From contig NZ_KQ948424.1 in assembly GCF_001514065.1 (NCBI RefSeq), positions 62,001 through 126,000 on the forward strand: 64,000 nucleotides of DNA, read 5' to 3'. The notes below the pieces were generated by a model. That model had not been told where the DNA came from. It saw nothing but the letters and a program-made list of their open reading frames with translations, and did no database searches. This DNA is from Streptomyces antibioticus (GTDB lineage: Bacteria; Actinomycetota; Actinomycetes; Streptomycetales; Streptomycetaceae). Made by a program: the position numbers and the translations under genes. Shown here piece after piece: positions 49,460-56,915 of this stretch. Each line of letters starts with the position of its first letter. Position 1 is the stretch's first letter.

Positions 49460-50521
49460 TCAGGCCGAGCGCCTGCGGGGGGTTGTCTTCTTTGCCGGGG
49501 TCTTCTTCGCCGTCGCCGATGTCGTCTTCTTCGACGTCGCCTGTTTCGACGTCGTCTGTTTCGACGTCGTCTTCTTCGCGGCCGTCTTCTTCGCCGCCGT
49601 CGACTTCTTCGCCGAGCCCGATGCCGTCTTCTTCGCCGCCGTCGTCTTCGATGTCGACTTCCTGCCCGGCGCCGGCTTCGGCGTCGCCCGGGACGTCTTG
49701 CGTTGCGGGAGCTCTCTGACCTCCGCCGGTTCCTCGCCGCGGGACTCCTTCGCCTCGCGCACGCTCTTCTCCAGCGCCGCCATGAGGTCGAGGACCTTGC
49801 CGCCCTTTGCCGGTTCCGGGGCCTCGGGCGGGGTCTCGCCGGCGGCCTTCGCGGCGACGACCTCCTCCAGCGCCTCGCGGTACTCGTCGTGGAGGTCCTC
49901 CAGGTCGATCTCGCCCAGGGTGTCCATGAGGGCGTCGGCGAGGTCGAGTTCCTTGTCGTTGACCGTGACCTTGGTGTCCGGCGCCACCCCCTGCGGGGCC
50001 CGCACCTCGTCCGGCCACAGCAGTCCGTGCATCGCGATCGCGTCCTCCACCACCCGCAGCATCCCCAGCCGCTCCCTGCCCCGCAGCGCGAACTTGGCGA
50101 TCGCCACCTTGTTGCTGCGCTTCAGCGCCTCCCTCAGGAGGGTGTACGGCTTGGCCGCCGGGGCGCCGCCCGCCGCCAGGTAGTACGCGGCATCCATCTG
50201 GAGCGGATCGATCCGGTCGGCCGGCACGAAGGCCACGATCTCGATGGTCTTCGCCGTCGGGAGGGGAAGGTGGGACAGGTCCTCGTCGGTGATCGGGATG
50301 ATCGTGCCGTCCGCGTCCTCGTAGCCCTTGCCGATCTCCGTCCCGCTGACCTCCTTCTCCTCCAGCTCGCACACCTTGCGGTAGCGGATGCGGCCGCCGT
50401 CCTCCAGATGGATCTGGCGGAAGGAGATCGAGTGGCTCTCGGTGGCGTTGACCAGCTTGATCGGGATGCTGACCAGGCCGAACGAGATCGCGCCGTTCCA
50501 TATGGATCGCACGGTCGGCAT
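49460..50521 (-). CDS. ku: Ku DNA end-binding protein
   Basis: A 353-residue bacterial Ku that binds DNA ends in non-homologous end joining. The core (1-255) begins SIWNGAISFGLVSIPIKL and has RYRKVCELEEKEV and MDAAYYLAAGG. Residues ~275-353 are a Lys/Ala/Thr tail (TAAKKTASGSAKKST-like) that resembles histone H1 or the extended C-termini of some actinobacterial Ku, likely aiding DNA bridging. It is divergent from the LigD polymerase gene with 53 bases between. Confidence 0.96.
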   Translation of the reverse strand: MPTVRSIWNGAISFGLVSIPIKLVNATESHSISFRQIHLEDGGRIRYRKVCELEEKEVSGTEIGKGYEDADGTIIPITDEDLSHLPLPTAKTIEIVAFVPADRIDPLQMDAAYYLAAGGAPAAKPYTLLREALKRSNKVAIAKFALRGRERLGMLRVVEDAIAMHGLLWPDEVRAPQGVAPDTKVTVNDKELDLADALMDTLGEIDLEDLHDEYREALEEVVAAKAAGETPPEAPEPAKGGKVLDLMAALEKSVREAKESRGEEPAEVRELPQRKTSRATPKPAPGRKSTSKTTAAKKTASGSAKKSTAAKKTAAKKTTSKQTTSKQATSKKTTSATAKKTPAKKTTPRRRSA

Positions 50522-50574
50522 CCTTTCGTCAGCTAATAGGCGGTATAAACCGATTCGCGTGAGATTCTCATCGT
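50522..50574. promoter_or_regulatory. Divergent ku/ligD promoter region
   Basis: Only 53 bases separate the two start codons. The stretch is AT-rich for this genome (TATAAAC at 50544-50550). The two genes are therefore probably expressed together; no operator is defined. Confidence 0.55.
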
Positions 50575-51456
50575 ATGACGCCTATCACGGAGGTGGCGGG
50601 GCGCCGGCTCGCGCTCAGCAACCTGGAGAAGGTGCTGTATCCCGCGACCGGGTTCACCAAGGGCGAGGTGCTGCACTACTACGCCACCACCGCCGACGTC
50701 CTCCTCCCCCATCTGCGGGACCGGCCGCTGTCCTTCCTGCGCTACCCGGACGGGCCCGACGGGCAGGTGTTCTTCGCCAAGAACGTGCCGCCGGGTACGC
50801 CCGACTGGGTCACCACCGCCGAGGTGCCGCGGTCGGAGGGGCCGGCGCGGATGGTCGTCGTACAGGATCTGGCGTCGTTGATGTGGGCGGCGAATCTCGT
50901 CACCGAGTTCCACACGCCCCAGTGGGTGGTCGGTGATCCGGCCGCGGCCGATCGGATCGTGTTCGATCTCGATCCCGGGCCGCCCGCCTCCGTCGTCGAG
51001 TGCTGCGAGGTCGCGCTGTGGCTGCGGGAGCGGCTCGCGGCGGACGGGATCGCGGCGTACGCCAAGACGTCCGGGTCGAAGGGGCTGCATCTGCTGGCGG
51101 CGGTGCGGCCGACGCCGTCCGAACGGGTGACGGAGTACGCCAAGGGGCTCGCCGTCGCCGCCGAACGGGCGATGCCGAAGCTCGTCGTGCACCGGATGAC
51201 ACGGAGCCTGCGCCCCGGGAAGGTGTTCGTCGACTGGAGCCAGAACGCGGCCCGGAAGACCACCGCGGCCCCCTACACCCTGCGCGCCCGCCCCGAGCCG
51301 ACCGTCTCCGCGCCGGTCACCTGGACGGAGGTCGAGGAGTGCCGGTCCGCGTCTCAACTCGCCTTCCTCGCAACGGACATCGGGCCGCGGGTCCAGGACT
51401 ACGGGGATCTTCTCGCGCCCCTCTTCGACGCGCGGTCCGCCGGACGGCTGCCCTAG
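50575..51456 (+). CDS. ligD: Standalone LigD-type polymerase domain (PolDom)
   Basis: A 293-residue archaeo-eukaryotic primase-type polymerase that fills or extends DNA ends during end joining. The metal-binding acids are Asp131 and Asp133 (VFDLDPGPP), with KTSGSKGLH and RPGKVFVDWSQN as nucleotide-binding motifs. It has no ligase or phosphoesterase domain, so ligation must come from another gene. The partner ku is divergent. Its TAG stop lies in CTAG followed by GGCCTGTCC, matching the end of a repeat element. Confidence 0.94.
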   Translation: MTPITEVAGRRLALSNLEKVLYPATGFTKGEVLHYYATTADVLLPHLRDRPLSFLRYPDGPDGQVFFAKNVPPGTPDWVTTAEVPRSEGPARMVVVQDLASLMWAANLVTEFHTPQWVVGDPAAADRIVFDLDPGPPASVVECCEVALWLRERLAADGIAAYAKTSGSKGLHLLAAVRPTPSERVTEYAKGLAVAAERAMPKLVVHRMTRSLRPGKVFVDWSQNAARKTTAAPYTLRARPEPTVSAPVTWTEVEECRSASQLAFLATDIGPRVQDYGDLLAPLFDARSAGRLP

Positions 51457-51465
51457 GGCCTGTCC
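51453..51465. repeat. Remnant end of a MITE-like element at the ligD stop codon
   Basis: CTAGGGCCTGTCC at 51453-51465 equals 13 bases of the right end (inverted) of the element at 6672-6794. No second end is found nearby, so this is a single-ended remnant or coincidental match. Confidence 0.5.
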
Positions 51466-51554
51466 TGGCTTCGCGCTCGGCACCTGCGGGCACAGATGGT
51501 GATCAATGGGGACATCTCTCATCTCATCGCAGCACCGAAGGAGCAGCCACCGGC

Positions 51555-52844
51555 ATGCGCGCACGACCGCCCTCCCGCACCCGCACTCTCCGCCGAGCCC
51601 TGCTCGTCGGCATCACGGCGCTCTCCCTCTCGGCCGCGCCGTGGGCCACCGCGGCCCCGGCCGCCGACAGACGCCCCGGCGCCGACGTCATCACCGACTG
51701 GAACAGCACCGCCGTCGCCGTGATCGCCGACGACGCCAGGCGGCCGACCGCCGAGCCGTTCCTCTGGTACGGCTTCGTCCATGCCGCCGTCTACAACGCG
51801 GTCGTCGGCATCGAGGGTCGGTACGCCGAGTACAAGTGGGACGTACGCGGGCCCCGGCACGCCTCCTCCGAGGCGGCCGCCGCCACGGCCGCGCGGCGGG
51901 TGCTGCTCACCTACTTCCCGGCGTCCAAGGTGCGCATCGAGAAGGCCTACACGGCCTCCCTCGCCAAGATCCCGGAGGGGACGGCCCAGAAGCAGGGCAT
52001 CCGGTTCGGGGAGCTGGCCGCCGAGCGGCTCATCGAGCTGCGCGAGGAGGACGGGCGCGGCGAGAGGGTGACCTTCGCCCCGGAGCCCGCCCCGGGCGTC
52101 TGGCGCCCCGCCCCGCCGACGTACAGCCCCGCCGTGAACGCCTGGCTGGGCAAGGTGCGGCCGATGCTGTCCGACGACCCGGAGCAGTTCATGCCTGGTC
52201 CGCCGCCCGCGCTGACCTCGCGGCGGTACGCCCGCGATCTCGCCGAGACGAAGGCGATGGGCGGCAAGAGCGGCAGCAAGCGCAGCGCGCGGCAGACCGA
52301 GACCGCGCTCTTCTTCTCGCACCCGCTGCCCCAGCAGCTCCAGGCCGGCTACCGCGACCACGTCACCCGGCACAAGCTCGACATCGTCGACGCCGCCCGG
52401 CTGTTCGCGGCGGCCGACACCGCGGCCGCCGACGCGACGATCACCACCTGGAACGCCAAGTTCACGTACGCCCTCTGGCGCCCGATCCACGCGATCCGGC
52501 TCGCCGGCACCGACGGCAACCCGGCCACCGCGGCCGACCCGGACTGGACACCGCTGCTGAACACTCCCCCGTACCCGGAGTACATCGGCGGGCACTGCAC
52601 CAACGACGGCGCCGTCATGGCCGTACTCGACCGGCTGACCGGCGGGGACATCGACCTGCGGCTGTCGTCCACGCCGACCGGGACGACGCGGACTTACAAG
52701 AGGTCCGAAGACTTCAACCGGGACACGGTCAACGCCCGGATCTGGAGCGGCATCCACTTCCGCACCGCCGACGAGGTCGGCACCCGGATCGGCAGGGACA
52801 TCGGCAACTGGGCGATGGACCAGTACTTCCGGCCGCTTCCGTAG
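51555..52844 (+). CDS. Secreted vanadium-dependent haloperoxidase/PAP2-fold protein
   Basis: A 429-residue exported protein. The signal peptide ends near residue 36 (ATAAPA). The helical PAP2/haloperoxidase fold carries the vanadate or phosphate pocket motifs: K..YALWRPIHAIR (domain 1), EYIGGHCTNDGA (domain 2, where PSGH is commonest) and ARIWSGIHFRTADEVG (domain 3, with the catalytic His). It may oxidise halides or act as an acid phosphatase. AAGGAG lies 12 bases before the ATG. Its TAG stop directly abuts the TAG stop of the opposing NERD-like gene (TAGCTA). Confidence 0.88.
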   Translation: MRARPPSRTRTLRRALLVGITALSLSAAPWATAAPAADRRPGADVITDWNSTAVAVIADDARRPTAEPFLWYGFVHAAVYNAVVGIEGRYAEYKWDVRGPRHASSEAAAATAARRVLLTYFPASKVRIEKAYTASLAKIPEGTAQKQGIRFGELAAERLIELREEDGRGERVTFAPEPAPGVWRPAPPTYSPAVNAWLGKVRPMLSDDPEQFMPGPPPALTSRRYARDLAETKAMGGKSGSKRSARQTETALFFSHPLPQQLQAGYRDHVTRHKLDIVDAARLFAAADTAAADATITTWNAKFTYALWRPIHAIRLAGTDGNPATAADPDWTPLLNTPPYPEYIGGHCTNDGAVMAVLDRLTGGDIDLRLSSTPTGTTRTYKRSEDFNRDTVNARIWSGIHFRTADEVGTRIGRDIGNWAMDQYFRPLP

Positions 52845-53648
52845 CTACACCCGCGTCCAGGTGTTCCGGTCCCGCGCCATCGCGTGCAGGGCCTCCACGT
52901 CCGCCGGTTTCAGCACCCCGCCGAGCCGGGCCAGGCCCTCCACCTCCGTGTCCGCGATGACCCGGACCTCGCGCAGCGGGGCCGTGATCCGGACGTCCGA
53001 CGGGCCGACGACGGCGAGGACCGGGTGGACCTCGGCGGTCAGCGCGTAGGAGGCGCGGGCGGCGTCGGCGCGGACGCGGCGCAGCAGCGGGCGTGGGTCG
53101 TGGCGGCCCAGGGTGACCATGGGGTCGGCGACCGTCACCCGCTGCTTGCGCGCGTGCAGGGTGTGGATCGCGAAGAGGCCGCCCGGGCCGATCGCCAGGT
53201 GGTGGACGCGGTCGCCGCCGGGGAGCGGGACCGAGTGCAGGGCGTGCCAGCCGGCGCCGTCGAGCCGGTCGAGGGCCTCGCCCACGCTCTGCTCGGCCAG
53301 CAGCGCCTTGCGGCGCGGGTCGGGGCGGAGCCGGTGCGGCGGCCCTGGATCGCGGTCGAGGGCGATCTGGAGGGCCTCGCCGGGGCGGTTGGGGGCCAGG
53401 TCGTCGTCCGGGTGGAGGGTGAGCCGGGCCAGTTCCGCGGGGGTCGGGACGGGGGGCGGCCCCACCGCGACCGGGCCCGCCAGGAACGGGCCGAGCACCT
53501 CCAGGACGTCCTCCCTGCTCGCCTCGCTGAGCAGGTTCACCCGGGCCGCCTCCCTGTCGTACCAGGCGACGTTCCGCCCGTCCGTCAGGCACACGTAGAG
53601 CCGCTCCTGGCCGTGCCGCCAGGTCGGTATGACGCGCAGTCCGCTCAT
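52845..53648 (-). CDS. NERD-domain-like protein
   Basis: A 267-residue soluble protein. The central-to-C-terminal region (about 115-215) resembles the NERD (nuclease-related) domain: VGEALDRLDGAGWHALHSVPLPGG, then HHLAIGPGGLFAIHTLHAR. The classical catalytic Asp/Glu-x-Lys are not obvious here (HARKQRV replaces the E-x-K strand), so nuclease activity is doubtful. AGGGGTG precedes the ATG. The N-terminal third is unrecognised. It abuts the haloperoxidase gene tail to tail. Confidence 0.72.
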   Translation of the reverse strand: MSGLRVIPTWRHGQERLYVCLTDGRNVAWYDREAARVNLLSEASREDVLEVLGPFLAGPVAVGPPPVPTPAELARLTLHPDDDLAPNRPGEALQIALDRDPGPPHRLRPDPRRKALLAEQSVGEALDRLDGAGWHALHSVPLPGGDRVHHLAIGPGGLFAIHTLHARKQRVTVADPMVTLGRHDPRPLLRRVRADAARASYALTAEVHPVLAVVGPSDVRITAPLREVRVIADTEVEGLARLGGVLKPADVEALHAMARDRNTWTRV

Positions 53649-53760
53649 GCACCATCACCCCTGGACCATGGGAACAGGCGGGGTGCTCCAGGGGCAAGAA
53701 GGCGGTTACCTTTGGGGAAGGTCGGCACGGTCGTGGGTGTGGGGACTTGGGGAGGCGTTA

Positions 53761-54267
53761 TTGCGTACCCGCAGGAAGCAGCCCGACGTACCGGCCCCGG
53801 ACCGCCCCTGGAACGAGATCGTGCCCGGACTGTGGATGGGCGGGCACGAGTTCAGGGGGCCTTCGGGGCAACGGGAGTTCGCCGTCGTACGGGACGAATT
53901 CGATCTCGTCCAGACCCTGTTGAGGCTGCCGGGGCACGGGCCCGACCCCGGCGTGGAGCACCATGTGTGGCCGATACCCGACGGGCCCCTCGACGGGACC
54001 CAGCTCGCGGGCGTGATCCGGCTGGCACAGGCCGCGAGCGAAGCGATCGACGAGGGCCGCAAGGTCCTCGTCCGCTGTTATCACGGCTACAACCGCTCGG
54101 GACTGGTCGTGGCGCACGCCCTGATCCGGGCCGGGCACTCCGCCGAGGAGGCGATCCGCACGATCCGGGAACGCCGCTCCCCCTGGGCGCTGCACAACGA
54201 CCTGTTCGTCGACTATCTGCGGGCCGGACTGCCCACGGCACGGCTGCTGGAGGAGCTGGCCGAATGA
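53761..54267 (+). CDS. Dual-specificity-type protein phosphatase
   Basis: A 168-residue Cys-based phosphatase. The signature is VRCYHGYNRSGL with Cys106 and Arg112 (C-x5-R-S), although Arg replaces the His usually before Cys. Asp74 in PIPDGPL is the likely general acid. The TTG start at 53761 is chosen because GGAGG lies five bases upstream; the frame extends upstream without a ribosome site and with a TTA codon just before. Substrates are unknown. Confidence 0.86.
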   Translation: MRTRRKQPDVPAPDRPWNEIVPGLWMGGHEFRGPSGQREFAVVRDEFDLVQTLLRLPGHGPDPGVEHHVWPIPDGPLDGTQLAGVIRLAQAASEAIDEGRKVLVRCYHGYNRSGLVVAHALIRAGHSAEEAIRTIRERRSPWALHNDLFVDYLRAGLPTARLLEELAE

Positions 54268-54319
54268 CGCCCGTCCCGGACGGGTGCGCAAAAAGGACTT
54301 CCGTACGAATAAGGTGTAC

Positions 54320-54396
54320 GGGCCGGTCGTCGTCCCGCGTGCGGGCCGGTCGTCGTCCCTCGCCACCCCGTTCGCCCCGTTCGCCCCGTTCGCCCC
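54320..54396. repeat. Short direct and tandem repeats in the lipoprotein leader
   Basis: A 17-base sequence (GGGCCGGTCGTCGTCCC) occurs at 54320-54336 and 54343-54359. Three tandem CCCCGTTCG units follow at 54366-54392 with a partial fourth. A possible -10 box TAAGGT lies at 54310-54315, so the repeats would lie in the mRNA leader. Confidence 0.7.
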
Positions 54397-54405
54397 TGGA
54401 GCACA

Positions 54406-55128
54406 GTGCCACGCCCCGTCCGAGCCGTCCTTGCCGCCGCCCTGCTGCTGGCCACCGCCGCGGGCTGCGGTGACGCGGGCGGCCTCCAGGCCGCGGGGTC
54501 CACGCCGACCGCGACCAGCCCGGCCAAGCTCTGGCCGCAGCTGACGCCGGCGGCGAGCCCCGCCTGGAACTACGACGACGGCGAGGCCGAGGTCATGAAG
54601 GGCGTCGCCGTGCCCGGTGGCGATGTGCGCGAGGTGGACCCGGTGGCCGTGGTGAAGGCGGAGATCCGCCAGCACCCGGACGACTACTCCGGGTCCAAGG
54701 CGACCTACCGCGAGACGACCCGCCGGATGGCCTATTGCGGCCGGACACCGGCGGACGCCCGGTGCCCGGTGCTGAAGGCGTACTACCGCGATCTCACCGG
54801 CGACGGCCACGCGGATCTGACGCTGGGCTTCCGGCTGCTGCCGGGCAACCAGACCGCCGTCCGCGTGTACACCGTCCAGGGCGGCAGGCTGGTGCAGGTC
54901 ATGAGCAACGACGACGCGGTGAGCCAGGTCGAGCTGGCCGGCCACTCGGTGATCATCCACGCGCCGTCCGACCTCGCGGACTACGAGTACCGGTTCCAGT
55001 GGACCTGGGACCCGGACCAGCACGTCTTTCTGCTCACCCACGACGAGATGCTGCACCTCGGCAAGGGGCCGAAGGCCCCCCACTCCCCCTCTCCCTCCCC
55101 CTCTCCCTCCCCTTCGGCGACCCGCTGA
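54406..55128 (+). CDS. Putative lipoprotein
   Basis: A 240-residue exported lipoprotein. The lipobox is ATAAGC with Cys21. The outer domain (about 45-225) has YRDLTGDGHADLTLGFRL, like an FG-GAP-type or calcium-binding loop, and a C-terminal Pro/Ser tail (SPSPSPSPSP). GTG 54406 has GGAG upstream. The stop overlaps the kinase start by one base (TGATG), so the two are coupled and the lipoprotein probably affects the kinase. The arrangement recalls CseA with CseC but lacks a regulator gene. Confidence 0.82.
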   Translation: MPRPVRAVLAAALLLATAAGCGDAGGLQAAGSTPTATSPAKLWPQLTPAASPAWNYDDGEAEVMKGVAVPGGDVREVDPVAVVKAEIRQHPDDYSGSKATYRETTRRMAYCGRTPADARCPVLKAYYRDLTGDGHADLTLGFRLLPGNQTAVRVYTVQGGRLVQVMSNDDAVSQVELAGHSVIIHAPSDLADYEYRFQWTWDPDQHVFLLTHDEMLHLGKGPKAPHSPSPSPSPSPSATR

Positions 55129-56390
55129 TGAGGCTCGCGCTCCCCCGGTGGACCGGCACGCTCGCCCTGAAGGCCCTCGCCTTCATCACCGTCATGTGCT
55201 GTGCGCTGGCCGCGCTGCTCGGCATCCTCGTGCACGTCTCGGTGACCAACCAGACCGTCGGCCAGACCCGTGACCTGGCGCTGTCCCGGCTGGCGGACGC
55301 GACCGAGGCGTACGAGGCCGGGGACAGCCTGCTGCCGGGTGCGGGCGTCGACCCGCCCGGGCTGCCCGCGTCGCTGCGGGCGCTGGCGGTGGCCGGCCAC
55401 CGGGGCACGATGGTCGCCGACAACGAGGGGCGCCCCACGATGTGGGCGGCCGGTCCCGCCGACCACGAGCGGGCCCTCGCCGTCGTCGTCGACTACTCCC
55501 AGCAGGCCCGCACGATCAACGCGCTCGACCGGGCCATCCTGTGGTCCTCGGCCCTCGCCATCGGGGCGACGCTGCTGGTGGGCGCGTTCGCGGTGACCCG
55601 GGTGACCCGGCGGCTGCACGCCACCGCGCGGGTGGCGCGGCGGATCAGCGGCGGCGACCTGGACGCGCGCGTCGACGATCCGCGCACGAAGGATCCGTCG
55701 CGGCCGCAGGACGAGGTGGCCGCGGTGGCCGCCGCGCTGGACTCCATGGCGGCCTCCTTGCAGGGCAAGCTGCTGAGCGAGCAGCGGTTCACGGCCGACG
55801 TGGCGCACGAGTTGCGCACGCCGCTGACGGGGCTGCACGCGGCGGCGGAGCTGCTGCCGCCGGGGCGGCCGACCGAGCTGGTGCGGGACCGGGTGGCCGC
55901 GCTGCGGACGCTGACGGAGGATCTGCTGGAGATCTCGCGCCTGGACACCGGGCGGGAGCGGCTGGATCTGGACGCGGTGTCGCTCGGGGCGCTGGCGGAG
56001 CGGGTGGTGCGGGCGTCGGGGACCGACACGGAGGTCAGGGTCGTGCACAGCGTGGTCGTCGAGACGGATCGGCGGCGGCTGGAGCGGGTGTTGGGCAATC
56101 TGGTGGCCAACGCGCATCGGCATGGCAGGGCGCCGGTGTCTGTGACCGTGGACGGGCCGACCGTGACCGTTCGCGATCATGGGGACGGATATCCGGAGTA
56201 CCTGGTCGAGCACGGGCCGCAGCGGTTCCGGACGGAGGGCGGATCGAGGGGGCACGGGCTGGGGCTGACCATCGCGGTCGGGCAGGCGGAGGTGTTGGGG
56301 GCAAAGCTGAGTTTCCGGAACGCGCCGGACGGAGGGGCCGTCGCCGTACTCACGCTGCGCGGGTCCCCCGCCTCTGACGGCCCAGCTTGA
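55128..56390 (+). CDS. Sensor histidine kinase (HAMP-HisKA type), orphan
   Basis: A 420-residue kinase. Two membrane segments (about 15-37 and 138-160) flank a ~100-residue outer domain. HAMP follows (160-213), then the HisKA box VAHELRTPL with His227, the N box NLVANAHRHG and a G box (VRDHGDGYP and GHGLGLTI). All kinase motifs look intact. No response regulator gene lies next to it; it is coupled to the lipoprotein gene instead. The preceding neighbour is the phosphatase. Confidence 0.92.
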   Translation: MRLALPRWTGTLALKALAFITVMCCALAALLGILVHVSVTNQTVGQTRDLALSRLADATEAYEAGDSLLPGAGVDPPGLPASLRALAVAGHRGTMVADNEGRPTMWAAGPADHERALAVVVDYSQQARTINALDRAILWSSALAIGATLLVGAFAVTRVTRRLHATARVARRISGGDLDARVDDPRTKDPSRPQDEVAAVAAALDSMAASLQGKLLSEQRFTADVAHELRTPLTGLHAAAELLPPGRPTELVRDRVAALRTLTEDLLEISRLDTGRERLDLDAVSLGALAERVVRASGTDTEVRVVHSVVVETDRRRLERVLGNLVANAHRHGRAPVSVTVDGPTVTVRDHGDGYPEYLVEHGPQRFRTEGGSRGHGLGLTIAVGQAEVLGAKLSFRNAPDGGAVAVLTLRGSPASDGPA

Positions 56391-56460
56391 AAGGCGGCCA
56401 CCGACCTCCCCTCCTAATGTGGCGATTAGTCAAGTTCGCCCCCTTCGTGGAGGTTCCGTC

Positions 56461-56862
56461 ATGTCGCTGCGCTCCCGCCTCTCCATATCCCTCGCCGCCG
56501 GCGCTCTGCTCGCCGCCGCTGCCGCCGTGCCCGCCGTCGCGAACGACGACTGGGAGGGCAACCAAGGCAATCAGAGCAGCCAGAGCAGCCAAGGCGGCTG
56601 GGGGCACCACCAGCAGGAGCACAACCCGCGCCTCTACAGGGGCGTGGTCACCGCGAGCACGCTGAATCTGCGCAGCGCGCCGAACCGCGGGTCGCAGATC
56701 ATCCGGACCGCGCACCGGGGCGAGATCGTCTCGATCTTCTGCAAGACGCCCGGCCAGACCATCGGCGGCAACCCCCTCTGGTACCTCCTCACGGACGGCA
56801 CCTGGGCCTGGGGTGCCGCGCGGTACATCGACAACATCGGGGCGGCGCCACGCTGGTGCTAG
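56461..56862 (+). CDS. Secreted SH3-domain protein
   Basis: A 133-residue exported protein. The signal peptide ends near residue 27 (AVPAVA-N). A Gln/Ser/Asn-rich spacer (30-55) precedes a bacterial SH3 domain (GVVTASTLNLRSAPNRGSQIIRTAHRG and YLLTDGTWAWGAARYI) with a Cys near residue 93 and a final Cys133, a likely disulfide. Such SH3 domains bind cell wall. GGAGG precedes the ATG by eight bases. Confidence 0.87.
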   Translation: MSLRSRLSISLAAGALLAAAAAVPAVANDDWEGNQGNQSSQSSQGGWGHHQQEHNPRLYRGVVTASTLNLRSAPNRGSQIIRTAHRGEIVSIFCKTPGQTIGGNPLWYLLTDGTWAWGAARYIDNIGAAPRWC

Positions 56863-56879
56863 GAAGACCCGGACAGTTG

Positions 56880-56895
56880 GGGAGACAAGTCTCCC
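56880..56895. promoter_or_regulatory. 16-bp palindrome before the SEDS-PBP pair
   Basis: GGGAGACAAGTCTCCC (seven exact pairs about AA) lies nine bases before the -10-like TAAGTT. It could be an operator over the -35 region or a small terminator for the SH3 gene. Confidence 0.5.
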
Positions 56896-56903
56896 TATTT
56901 GGG

Positions 56904-56909
56904 TAAGTT
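56904..56909 (+). promoter_or_regulatory. Candidate -10 box for the leaderless SEDS gene
   Basis: TAAGTT is six bases before ATG 56916, without a ribosome site. Confidence 0.5.
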
Positions 56910-56915
56910 CCGGAC

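Noticed and set aside
47283-50501. Long minus-strand frame running under the ketoacyl synthase and into Ku
   Set aside because: It overlaps the tRNA and its terminator and is the wrong frame of Ku; the sequence is low-complexity shadow.
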